Position numbers and translations under genes: made by a program. Of a stretch of 64,000 bases of DNA, positions 17,983 to 26,025 are shown piece by piece. The stretch's first letter is position 1; each line of letters begins with the position of its first letter. The notes under the pieces were generated by a model that was not told the origin of the DNA, made no database searches, and saw only the letters and a list, made by a program, of their open reading frames with translations. The stretch is taken from positions 124,001 to 188,000 of the forward strand of contig CAMYOK010000014.1 in NCBI GenBank assembly GCA_947259995.1, written 5' to 3'. Source of the stretch: an uncultured Pseudomonadales bacterium (lineage in GTDB: Bacteria > Pseudomonadota > Gammaproteobacteria > Pseudomonadales > Pseudohongiellaceae).

Positions 17983-19284
17983 ATGAGCTTCAATTGCAAA
18001 ACTTTTCTGATCGCTGCTGCTGGTTACTTAGCAACGCCAGGCTCTTTCGCTGACAATATTGTCGAGACAGAGGAGATAAAGCAGCAGCTTAGCCAACTAA
18101 AGGCTCAGATCGCCGCGCTTGAGGCACGCCTAGCTGAACAAGAAGCCGCTCAGGCGGAGGTGAGCGCGCAACAAGCTCAATTGAGCGCTTCCGACTCGCT
18201 TGCTCTGCACGATGAAACCAGCCAAGACGGCATCACTGTAGGCGGCGCAGTGCGAACCAACTTCAACCATACCTCCTATAATGATGGCAATGAAGACCGT
18301 GGCGGGGATTTTGATTTTGATATTTTCCGCTTCAATTTGAATGGCAGCATTGGCGATGTATCACTCAATGCGGAAATTCGTTTCTTCGACTATATGACCG
18401 CCGTGAAGTACGCCTATCTTGGCTATCAGTTTGCTGAAGACTGGGAGGTTCAAGCCGGAATAACTCAAGTCCCCTTTGGCAATTGGCCTTATAACTCGCA
18501 CAATTATTTTTTCAGTGCCAACTATTATTTAGGCTTAGAAGACGACCATGACCTAGGCGTTTTGTTTAAACGCCAGCTAAGCAATAACTGGCAGCTCGAC
18601 CTAGGGTTCTTTAAAAACGACGAACTAGGGGGCATCGACGGTTACGTTGGCAGCCGCGCTGACCGCTACTCCTATGACATTGTTGGTTTCAGAACTTTAA
18701 GTGATGGCATTTTTGATGAACCATCGCAGCCTCTGGGTGAATACAATACTTTCAGTGGTCGCTTTGGTTATCACCTTAATCAAAACGAAGTGACAACCGA
18801 GCTAGGCGTTTCAGCACTTGCCGGAGGCCTGCATAACGGCAAGGCTAGGGCCGGTGATTATCATGCATGGGCGCTGCACAGCAACAGTAGCTATCGTAAT
18901 TGGAACCTGCAGTTGCAATATAGTCATTATCAATATGACCTTACTAACGTCGACCGGATGGCTGTCGGCGCGTATGCTTTTTATGACTCCATTGCCGCCG
19001 AGGCTAGCTCGGCGACGGTAAATTTGGCATACAGTCTGCCCGTTGAATGGGGTGCGATAACAGACCTGCAATTTTACAATAATTACGGCTTAGTGTTTGA
19101 CAAGTCCGATGGCACTCGCGACACCCTGATGAACGTGACCGGCATGTCAGTGGCAGCCGGTGGGTTTTTTACTTACTTCGACTTGGTTCATGCTAGAAAC
19201 CAAGCATTTGTTGGTGGCAGTGCCAGCGGCAACAGCAATGATATCGAGCGACGCTTCAATATTAATATTGGTTACTATTTCTAA
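17983..19284 (+). CDS. Outer-membrane porin with N-terminal coiled coil
   Basis: Predicted 16-stranded-type porin, 433 residues. A signal peptide (residues 1-23, ending GSFA-DN) is followed by a short coiled coil (KQQLSQLKAQIAALEARLAEQ) and then alternating amphipathic beta strands rich in Tyr, Asn and Asp, ending in the outer-membrane signature GYYF with terminal Phe. The coiled coil plus barrel is like phosphate-selective OprO/OprP-type porins, but the substrate is not shown. It lies 69 bases before the BCCT transporter gene and may supply that transporter's substrate across the outer membrane. Confidence 0.85.
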   Translation: MSFNCKTFLIAAAGYLATPGSFADNIVETEEIKQQLSQLKAQIAALEARLAEQEAAQAEVSAQQAQLSASDSLALHDETSQDGITVGGAVRTNFNHTSYNDGNEDRGGDFDFDIFRFNLNGSIGDVSLNAEIRFFDYMTAVKYAYLGYQFAEDWEVQAGITQVPFGNWPYNSHNYFFSANYYLGLEDDHDLGVLFKRQLSNNWQLDLGFFKNDELGGIDGYVGSRADRYSYDIVGFRTLSDGIFDEPSQPLGEYNTFSGRFGYHLNQNEVTTELGVSALAGGLHNGKARAGDYHAWALHSNSSYRNWNLQLQYSHYQYDLTNVDRMAVGAYAFYDSIAAEASSATVNLAYSLPVEWGAITDLQFYNNYGLVFDKSDGTRDTLMNVTGMSVAAGGFFTYFDLVHARNQAFVGGSASGNSNDIERRFNINIGYYF

Positions 19285-19353
19285 AAATATGGGCCTGCCT
19301 GGCGTCGACATTCATGTATAGCAAAAACGCATTTTAAGCTAAAGGTTACAATA

Positions 19354-20985
19354 ATGACTGCAGAAAACGATCCGATGACCCCCGACGGCAAAGTGAATCC
19401 GATTGATACTGACTACCAAGTCGGGCAAGACAATATTGTCGTCAATATAGGTCCCTTTGGCTTGGATATTCACAACAGAGTATTTTTAATCTCTGGCCTT
19501 GCGATCATTATCTTTGTTCTCCTGACGCTCACTTTTCACGACTTGGCCTCAGTGGTGTTCAGTGACATGCGCAACTGGCTTACCGCTAACTTAGACTGGT
19601 TTTTTATCAGCGCCGCCAATGTCTTTGTATTGCTATGCCTAGGCTTAATCGTATCGCCATTGGGCAAGGTAAGACTAGGGGGCACTGAGGCCACGCCTGA
19701 TTTTAGCTACCCTGGTTGGTTTTCGATGTTGTTTGCCGCGGGCATGGGGATCGGCTTGATGTTTTTCGGCGTATCCGAGCCATTAACGCATTTTAACGCC
19801 GCCTTTGGTGGCACAAGCGTTGTCGACGGTGTGCGCATCGACTCCGCCCCGTTAGCCGGCGCCGCTGGCGATGCACTAGCTGCCGAGCGGCTAGGCATGG
19901 CGGCTACCATTTATCACTGGGCGCTGCACCCCTGGGCCATCTATGCCGTATTGGCACTTGGCTTGGCGCTGTTTTCCTATAACAAAGGTTTGCCGCTAAC
20001 CATTCGTTCAGTCTTTTACCCACTGCTGGGCGAACGCATTTGGGGTTGGCCTGGGCATATCATTGACATTCTTGCCGTACTTGCCACCCTGTTTGGCTTG
20101 GCGACCTCACTTGGCCTAGGCGCCTCCCAGGCCAGTGCCGGATTAAATTACCTGTTTAACTGGCCTGAAGGCGTTACTACAGAGATTCTATTGGTGATCG
20201 GCATCACCATGATCGCGCTGGCATCAGTCGTGGCTGGCTTGGACGCCGGGGTAAAGCGCCTCTCAATTATTAATATGATATTAGCCGCTTTACTATTGCT
20301 GTTTATCATCTTAGTCGGCCCCACTTGGGACATCTTATCCGGCTTTGTTGCCAATCTGGGCGCCTATTTTCAACACTTGCCCGCGCTAGCCAACCCCATT
20401 GGCCGAGAGGACGCCAACTTTTCCCAAGATTGGACAGCGTTTTATTGGGCTTGGTGGATTAGCTGGTCACCCTTTGTTGGCATGTTCATCGCTCGGGTCT
20501 CGCGCGGACGCACAGTGCGGGAATTTTTGATCTCCGTCTTGTTGATCCCGTCACTGGCTTGCGTGCTGTGGATGAGCGTATTTGGCGGCACTGCCATCAG
20601 CCAGGTTGTGCAAAGCAACTATTTAGCCGCCGTAGAAGCTGACCTGCCATTGCAATTATTTAGCATGCTCGACGCCCTACCTCTGGCCAGCATCACGTCG
20701 TTCATAGCCATTATTTTGGTGGTCGTGTTTTTTACGACCTCCTCGGATTCTGGCTCCTTGGTGCTTGATACCATTGCCGCGGGTGGCAAGGTTGATGTTC
20801 CCACTCCCCAGCGGGTCTTCTGGTGCACCTTTGAGGGCTTGGTAGCAATCGCGCTTATTCTAGGCGGTGGTCTAGTGGCATTGCAGGCCATGGCAGTATC
20901 CGCCGGTTTTCCGTTTACCCTAGTCCTGTTGGCCTCCTGTCTCGCAGTGGTAAAAGGGCTTATGTCTGAACCGCGCAGCGCATAG
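19354..20985 (+). CDS. BCCT-family betaine/carnitine/choline-type transporter
   Basis: Inner-membrane secondary transporter, 543 residues, about 12 transmembrane helices. It carries the glycine-rich helix motif AAGMGIGLMFFGVSEP, of the sodium-coupled BetP form, the segment MAATIYHWALHPWAIYAVL, and the family signature WTAFYWAWWISWSPFVGMFIARVSRG. The C-terminus is short (MSEPRSA), without the long osmosensing tail of BetP, which argues for nutrient uptake rather than osmotic regulation (inference). The start is ATG 19354; ATG 19375 is an alternative. It is followed after 12 bases by the cNMP/CBS protein gene. Confidence 0.94.
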   Translation: MTAENDPMTPDGKVNPIDTDYQVGQDNIVVNIGPFGLDIHNRVFLISGLAIIIFVLLTLTFHDLASVVFSDMRNWLTANLDWFFISAANVFVLLCLGLIVSPLGKVRLGGTEATPDFSYPGWFSMLFAAGMGIGLMFFGVSEPLTHFNAAFGGTSVVDGVRIDSAPLAGAAGDALAAERLGMAATIYHWALHPWAIYAVLALGLALFSYNKGLPLTIRSVFYPLLGERIWGWPGHIIDILAVLATLFGLATSLGLGASQASAGLNYLFNWPEGVTTEILLVIGITMIALASVVAGLDAGVKRLSIINMILAALLLLFIILVGPTWDILSGFVANLGAYFQHLPALANPIGREDANFSQDWTAFYWAWWISWSPFVGMFIARVSRGRTVREFLISVLLIPSLACVLWMSVFGGTAISQVVQSNYLAAVEADLPLQLFSMLDALPLASITSFIAIILVVVFFTTSSDSGSLVLDTIAAGGKVDVPTPQRVFWCTFEGLVAIALILGGGLVALQAMAVSAGFPFTLVLLASCLAVVKGLMSEPRSA

Positions 20986-20997
20986 GCAAACAGGCCC

Positions 20998-22863
20998 ATG
21001 GAAATAGAGCAGATCGAAATACTGGAGTTTCTGAAACGGCACTCCCCGTTCCAGGAACTGCCAGCTGATTTGCTAGAGCCGTTAGCGCTGAGCATTGATA
21101 TTGCCTATTTCAAGGCGGATAGTGAGATTCTTCGCTTCAACGAGCCCATCAGTGCCTTACACCTGATTCGCAGCGGCGCCGTTGAAACTTTTCGGCGCAA
21201 TGGTGACTTGTATAACCGGCTTAGCGAAGGCGGTATTTTCGGGGAGCAAGGCCTGCTTCGCGGTGGCAAAGTCCATTTTCCAGCCAACGCTCTGGAAGAC
21301 ACCTTAATCTACTTGATTCCCGAAAAGGTTTTTCACCAGCTTTTTAATGAGAGCGACTTTTTTGCGGATTACGTTGAAGTTGGTGACAGTGAGCGACTGA
21401 AAACCAACAAGGCTAGAGTCCAGGCTAGTTCCGATTTACTAAGCGCTACCATCGGTAGCTTATTAAGTCGCGCCCCTGTCAGTATTGTTAGCGATGCCAG
21501 TGTTCGGCAGGCCACGCAACTAATGACCGAGCAAAATGTGTCATCGTTGCTAATCGTGCAGCACAGCGATAACGACTCTGATAGCGGCAAGTTGGTCGGC
21601 ATTGTGACTGACAAAGACATCAGGGCTCGTCTGATTGCTCCGGGACTAGATCCAGAAATCCCGGTTAGCGAAATTATGTCGGCTGACCCGCCTAGCATTG
21701 ACTACCAACAATATATTTTTGAAGCCATGACCTTGATGCTTCGCTATAACCTGAATCACCTGCCAGTATTAAAGCGAGGGCAAGCTGTCGGGGTTATCGC
21801 CATTTCCGATATTATCCGTTATGAGTCGCAGAACAGCCTTTTTGTGGTGAGCCGTATTTTTCGTCAGCAAACACTGGCCGAGCTGCAGGCGTTGGTGCCC
21901 GATGTGCAAGCCTGTTTTTTGCGCATGGTTAACGAGGATGCCAATTCACAAATGATTGGCAGTGCCATGGCCGCCATTGGCCGAAGTTTTAAACAACGTT
22001 TGTTAGAGCTAGCCGAAGCCGAGCTTGGCCCCCCGCCTGTGCCTTACTGCTTTTTGGCCTTAGGCTCGATGGCACGCGATGAGCAACTGATTTTGACCGA
22101 TCAGGACAACGCCTTAATATTGGATAATCGGTTTGACCCGCCCCAGCACGATCGCTACTTCGAGCAATTAGCGCATTATGTTTCGGATGGCTTAGCTGCC
22201 TGCGGTTACAGCTATTGCACAGGCAAGGTGATGGCGACGAATCCTCAGTGGCGCCAACCGCTGCGAGTATGGCAGCAATATTTCAAGCAATGGATGCAAC
22301 AGACAACCGCCGAACGCCTGCTACACAGTTCAATATTCTTTGATATTGACGGGGTATGGGGGCGCACTCGATGGGCAGAATACCTCCAAGCCCAAGTTAG
22401 TCAGCAGGCTAGGCAATACCCGCTGTTTTTAGCCAGCATGGCCCGAAATGCGCTCAGCCGCACGCCTCCTCTGGGGTTTTTTAAAGACTTTGTGATGGAG
22501 CAGGACGGCAAACAAAACAATAGCTTGAACATCAAGCGCCGTGGCACTGCACCGTTTGTGGATCTGATCAGAGTGCATGCACTGGCAGTGGGCTCTGAGG
22601 CCAGCAATTCATTCAAGCGCTTAACCGACATTATCGATGCCGGCGTCCTCCCCAAAGGACGTGGCGAGGACCTGCGCGATGCTTTTGAGCTAATCTCTTT
22701 GACACGGACTCGACACCAAGCCGCAGCAATAAGCCAAGGCACAGAGCCTGACAATAATGTCTTGCCTGAGCAATTGTCAGAGTTTGAACGCAAGCATTTA
22801 AAAGAAGCATTCCAGGTACTGAATAACGCCCAGAAATTTCTAAAATTTCATTTTAAAGCCTGA
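20998..22863 (+). CDS. cNMP-binding / CBS-pair / DUF294 nucleotidyltransferase-like signalling protein
   Basis: Soluble 621-residue regulator. Residues about 15-130 form a cNMP-binding domain (LIRSGAVETFRRNGDLYNRLSEGGIFGEQGLLRG). Residues about 150-285 are two CBS domains (IVTDKDIRARLI; LPVLKRGQAVGVIAISDIIRY). Residues about 310-450 form a GlnD-like nucleotidyltransferase with GSMARDEQLILTDQDNALI, and a DUF294 C-terminal domain follows (KRRGTAPFVDLIRVHALAVG). In many proteobacteria this gene and a DnaQ-like exonuclease gene follow an acetate/solute symporter; here the transporter is a BCCT. It probably senses energy or nucleotide state and modulates the transporter, but the target is unknown. 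Confidence 0.9.
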   Translation: MEIEQIEILEFLKRHSPFQELPADLLEPLALSIDIAYFKADSEILRFNEPISALHLIRSGAVETFRRNGDLYNRLSEGGIFGEQGLLRGGKVHFPANALEDTLIYLIPEKVFHQLFNESDFFADYVEVGDSERLKTNKARVQASSDLLSATIGSLLSRAPVSIVSDASVRQATQLMTEQNVSSLLIVQHSDNDSDSGKLVGIVTDKDIRARLIAPGLDPEIPVSEIMSADPPSIDYQQYIFEAMTLMLRYNLNHLPVLKRGQAVGVIAISDIIRYESQNSLFVVSRIFRQQTLAELQALVPDVQACFLRMVNEDANSQMIGSAMAAIGRSFKQRLLELAEAELGPPPVPYCFLALGSMARDEQLILTDQDNALILDNRFDPPQHDRYFEQLAHYVSDGLAACGYSYCTGKVMATNPQWRQPLRVWQQYFKQWMQQTTAERLLHSSIFFDIDGVWGRTRWAEYLQAQVSQQARQYPLFLASMARNALSRTPPLGFFKDFVMEQDGKQNNSLNIKRRGTAPFVDLIRVHALAVGSEASNSFKRLTDIIDAGVLPKGRGEDLRDAFELISLTRTRHQAAAISQGTEPDNNVLPEQLSEFERKHLKEAFQVLNNAQKFLKFHFKA

Positions 22864-22871
22864 GGTAAACG

Positions 22872-23615
22872 ATGCTTTATTTGGGCCCTGACCAAGCCAA
22901 CCGCGTTCAACACGTACACAACATCAGCGACTGGCAGCATTACTATCAACATCAGGCCCGCGTCGTTGAACATCCGCTGCTGCAGCAGTTCTATAATGCC
23001 GGGATGGTGCCAGCCAGCACTCCCCTTAACCAAGTGCCGTTTGTCGCGCTCGACTTCGAGACCACGGGCCTTAACGTCGACACGAACAGCATCGTTAGTA
23101 TTGGGCTGGTGCCTTTCAATCTGCAAGTTGTATTCAGTTCTCGCGCTCGCCAATGGTTGGTAAAACCACGCTTTCGGCTAACCGATCACTCGGTGACTGT
23201 ACACCGAATTACACACTCCGAAGTCGAAAACGCTGCAGACTTAACGCAGATATTGCCTGAATTTCTGCCGCTGCTGGCAGGCAAGGTCGCGGTAGTGCAT
23301 TACAAACAGATCGAGCGAGCATTCCTGAGCGCCGCTTTGCAAGTACGCTTTGGCGAAGGGCTGCTTTTTCCGGTCGTGGACACCTTGGACCTGGAAGCCC
23401 GGCTACACCGGGCGCGCCCCCTAAGCCTATGGGATAAATTACGCCGTCGGCAGCAGGAGTCACTTCGGCTGGATGCAAGCCGCAATCGTTATAATCTACC
23501 GCCATATCGGCCACACCACGCGACGACCGACGCCATTGCCTGTGCCGAATTACTACAGGCACAAGTCCACCACCGATTTAGCTTCGATACGCCTATCAGT
23601 GATTTATGGTGCTGA
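22872..23615 (+). CDS. DnaQ-like 3'-5' exonuclease
   Basis: DEDDh exonuclease of the DNA polymerase III epsilon type, 247 residues. Motif Exo I is VALDFETTGL (residues about 57-66), Exo II falls near VAVVHYKQIERAFL, and Exo III is HHATTDAIACAELLQA, with the catalytic His and Asp. There is an N-terminal extension of about 50 residues with no known domain. It begins 8 bases after the cNMP/CBS gene with GAGGT before the ATG, so it is the last gene of the transporter operon. It is not the replicative dnaQ, which would be longer-range linked to rnhA. Confidence 0.9.
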   Translation: MLYLGPDQANRVQHVHNISDWQHYYQHQARVVEHPLLQQFYNAGMVPASTPLNQVPFVALDFETTGLNVDTNSIVSIGLVPFNLQVVFSSRARQWLVKPRFRLTDHSVTVHRITHSEVENAADLTQILPEFLPLLAGKVAVVHYKQIERAFLSAALQVRFGEGLLFPVVDTLDLEARLHRARPLSLWDKLRRRQQESLRLDASRNRYNLPPYRPHHATTDAIACAELLQAQVHHRFSFDTPISDLWC

Positions 23616-23879
23616 CTTGTTGGTAAAGGTGGACCACCAGCACGCACTCCAAAAACATTAAGACGCTTATCCAACCGGGGTGCCAGCCTGTCAGGCTCGA
23701 CGGTCTTGTACTAGGGGCTTTGCGACAGATTACTTCGACGCTGTTGTAAAGTTTGAGGCCCCACTACCCCAAGGTTAAGCGGTGGTTCGGGACTATATGC
23801 GAGCGCACCCAACACTTGCAGCTCTCGATTGAGTCATAGAGATTCTAATCAGTAAGCGCCGAAGCCCCCACCAATCCAA

Positions 23880-24000
23880 GTGCCTCGGTGCAAGCCCCTT
23901 AGTGCAAGAGCGTTGAGCGCCAGGGATGGCGCGAGCCGAGCCTGCACAGGGATGTGCGTCCTTTGGCGTCTCTTGCACTAAGGGGCTTGCGCCGAGACAC
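23880..24000 (+). repeat. Palindromic intergenic repeat, copy 2 (59-bp core with 31-bp arms)
   Basis: Arms 23880-23910 and 23970-24000 are reverse complements over 31 bp with two mismatches. The 59-bp core 23911-23969 matches copy 1 at 52 of 59 positions in inverted orientation. The core holds hairpins GCGCC-AGGGAT-GGCGC and GCACA-GGGA-TGTGC. The arm sequences are essentially unrelated to those of copy 1. The stretch 23616-23879 before it shows nothing I can call. Confidence 0.88.
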
Positions 24001-24032
24001 GACATAAGAACAGCAAACGCAAAACTTAAGAC

Positions 24033-24063
24033 AAAAAAAAGGGCGCCCAACAAGGACACCCTT
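24033..24063 (-). terminator. Displaced terminator of the ancestral tRNA-Pro
   Basis: On the minus strand AAGGGTGTCC pairs (with G-U pairs) with GGGCGCCCTT around a 5-base loop, followed by eight Ts. It lies 7 bases beyond the tRNA-Pro 3' fragment at 24070-24117, where the terminator of an intact tRNA-Pro would be expected. The plus strand side is also T-rich, so it may work in both directions. Confidence 0.75.
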
Positions 24064-24069
24064 CTTTAA

Positions 24070-24117
24070 TTTTGGTCGGGACAGCAGGATTTGAACCTAC
24101 GACCCCTACACCCCCAG
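24070..24117 (-). pseudogene. tRNA-Pro 3' fragment, attachment-site repeat (distal)
   Basis: 48 bp identical to 27007-27054. It covers the tRNA from the first anticodon-loop base to the encoded CCA plus four following bases, and lacks the 5' half. It is the outer attachment-site copy left by site-specific integration in the tRNA anticodon loop. Confidence 0.92.
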
Positions 24118-24194
24118 AAAGCTCAGAAAAACAATGTAACCCTTTGATAAAAAAGCTGTTTACGACAAATTCGATGCTATCAAAATCGATAAAA

Positions 24195-24770
24195 ATGCGC
24201 ATTTTCAGTCTTTTAAAATCAATGACTTACATAGCAATAAGCACACAACTTATTGCCTGCACATCAACTTCAATAGGTACCGCTACTAAAACGAACTATA
24301 TGAATATCTCGTTATACTTTGATACTCAAAATAGCCCATTTAAGGACGAAGATTTAACTAGAACACTGTTCAATATCGAAGGGGAATTGGAAGCACTATT
24401 GCCAGTTGAGGTTGAAATCTTAGATAACAACCAAATTCATCCAACCACGGCATGTCGAATTGAGTTTAAATCACTTGTAGAAATGCTCTCTTACAACCTA
24501 AACGCTAGCTACTCAATCGGTGCTCAAATTTTCTATCGCTCGGGTGAATATTGTGTCATTCAAATAGGAACCGCTGTCGTTCAAAATAAGAGCAGAGAGT
24601 TTTTACGTGATCTAATTAGACACGAAATTGGACATATATTTATAGGAGAAGCTCACAGTAACGACAGAAAATCAATAATGTATAAGTCAACACTCCCAGG
24701 TAATAAATATATATTTACAAACAATGACTTAAGGAAAATAAAAATATCTATGCGGGTAAAAGACGAGTAG
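24195..24770 (+). CDS. Predicted lipoprotein with matrixin-like zinc-protease motif
   Basis: Starting at ATG 24195 gives 191 residues. The N-terminus (MRIFSLLKSMTYIAISTQLIAC) is a lipoprotein signal with lipobox Cys near residue 22. Near the C-terminus RHEIGHIFIGEAHSNDR precedes SIMYKS: a zinc HExxH with a third His and a Met-turn-like SIMY, as in matrixins (metzincins). The third His is one residue further away than in the classical HExxHxxGxxH, an oddity that could affect activity. The frame is open back to 24072, but that part is translated from the tRNA fragment and is not real. ATG 24174 is an alternative start. First gene of the element, convergent with the regulator gene. Confidence 0.7.
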   Translation: MRIFSLLKSMTYIAISTQLIACTSTSIGTATKTNYMNISLYFDTQNSPFKDEDLTRTLFNIEGELEALLPVEVEILDNNQIHPTTACRIEFKSLVEMLSYNLNASYSIGAQIFYRSGEYCVIQIGTAVVQNKSREFLRDLIRHEIGHIFIGEAHSNDRKSIMYKSTLPGNKYIFTNNDLRKIKISMRVKDE

Positions 24771-24906
24771 CTAGACACTACCACACTCTCTTTGTATAAT
24801 CGCGGCGCCTCGGGCGAATTTGAGTATATTTGGCAACGCATCTACATGGTCGGTCAACCTGATTGCATTGCAACTGACAAACATTCCTCTACTTCACCGA
24901 GGCTTT

Positions 24907-26025
24907 TTATTTCTGGAAAGCATATTTCTTGAAATTAACAACATTACCTTGAAACTCTAGGTTTTCCGAAATTTCAATTCCTAGCAATTTGACGAACTCC
25001 TTGGTAATCCCGAACTCTTTCTCTATGTCATCTAAATAAATACTAAAATCAAAATTAAGTATCTTTGCAGCATCATTCATAACACTAGGCTTTTCAGCCT
25101 CATGCTCATATGGCTCCTTCTTAGCCCAACCTTTAGTATTAATTAAGATGTGTCCCTTCTTATATTGAGCGGCACCTATCAGCCCCAGATCAAACGCTCT
25201 ACGAAAGATCGCTTGAAAGCTAACATTCCATCGCTGTTTAAACTCAGACAGAGCTTTCCAATCAATTTGTCGATAATCCCTTAACGGACACTCATTGATG
25301 AATGCTTTCTGTGGCAAAAGAAACGCCGAAGCAAAACTATTGGCCTGCTGTTCAGTTAAGTCATCACCCGTAGGCGTGCCCTTATGCATTACGAAATGAC
25401 CGAGCTCATGACAAAGATCAAACCTCATACGTGAGGCTTGTTTGTTCAGAACGTTATGCATTACCAAAGGTCGGTGTGTATCAACAGATAAAGCACTAAT
25501 TTTTTCGGATGTATCACCAACTTGGACACAAATAACACCAGCACTTTCCATTAACGTCGTAACATTATCTATTGGCGAATTCAGCCCAACTCCATAAAAA
25601 TCACGGACTAGTTGAGTAACTTGTTCAATACTAGTTCCTGAAATATCCAAATAGTGCTGCGGTATCTCAATATCTCTCAATTCAACATATTTTTCTAACC
25701 ATCTAATAACTTCTGAAAGAATTGTAGACCTAGCTACTATCTTGCTTTGAAACGTTTTAGTAACGCTTTTCAATTTTCTAAAATTAACACTCTCATGAGT
25801 AATTACATGCTTAACCTGCCTCATGAAAAAATGTGGATGAACGTCAAGCACATCAGCCAACGCATTAAGAGTCATGTCATTAGGAGTTCGTTCATCATGC
25901 TCAAACTGATGAATGAACTGCCGCTTAACACCCAATTGGTCAGCTAATGATGCTTGAGTTAAACCTTTAGCTGTCCTCGCTAGTCGAAGCCTTTCGCTTT
26001 GGAATTGAAGATCTTGAGTTTGCAT
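24907..26025 (-). CDS. XRE-family regulator with ImmA/IrrE metallopeptidase domain
   Basis: 372 residues. Residues about 8-66 are an XRE/Cro-type helix-turn-helix (RLRLARTAKGLTQASLADQL, then GVKRQFIHQFEHDERTPND). Residues about 150-300 are an ImmA/IrrE peptidase domain with HELGHFVMH (206-214) and the downstream EQQANSFASAFLLP acidic ligand region. A C-terminal tail of about 60 residues is unassigned. Such proteins cleave repressors or act as antitoxin-like regulators in mobile elements and stress responses. The start overlaps the end of the upstream gene by 59 bases in another frame, implying translational coupling. Confidence 0.9.
   Translation of the reverse strand: MQTQDLQFQSERLRLARTAKGLTQASLADQLGVKRQFIHQFEHDERTPNDMTLNALADVLDVHPHFFMRQVKHVITHESVNFRKLKSVTKTFQSKIVARSTILSEVIRWLEKYVELRDIEIPQHYLDISGTSIEQVTQLVRDFYGVGLNSPIDNVTTLMESAGVICVQVGDTSEKISALSVDTHRPLVMHNVLNKQASRMRFDLCHELGHFVMHKGTPTGDDLTEQQANSFASAFLLPQKAFINECPLRDYRQIDWKALSEFKQRWNVSFQAIFRRAFDLGLIGAAQYKKGHILINTKGWAKKEPYEHEAEKPSVMNDAAKILNFDFSIYLDDIEKEFGITKEFVKLLGIEISENLEFQGNVVNFKKYAFQK

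Noticed and set aside
17670..17999. Minus-strand 109-residue frame upstream of the porin
   Set aside because: No start context, composition or family resemblance; it overlaps the porin leader and start.
24072..24194. N-terminal extension of the lipoprotein frame through the tRNA fragment
   Set aside because: These residues are translated from the antisense of the tRNA-Pro fragment and precede a good lipoprotein signal at 24195; not a real coding part.
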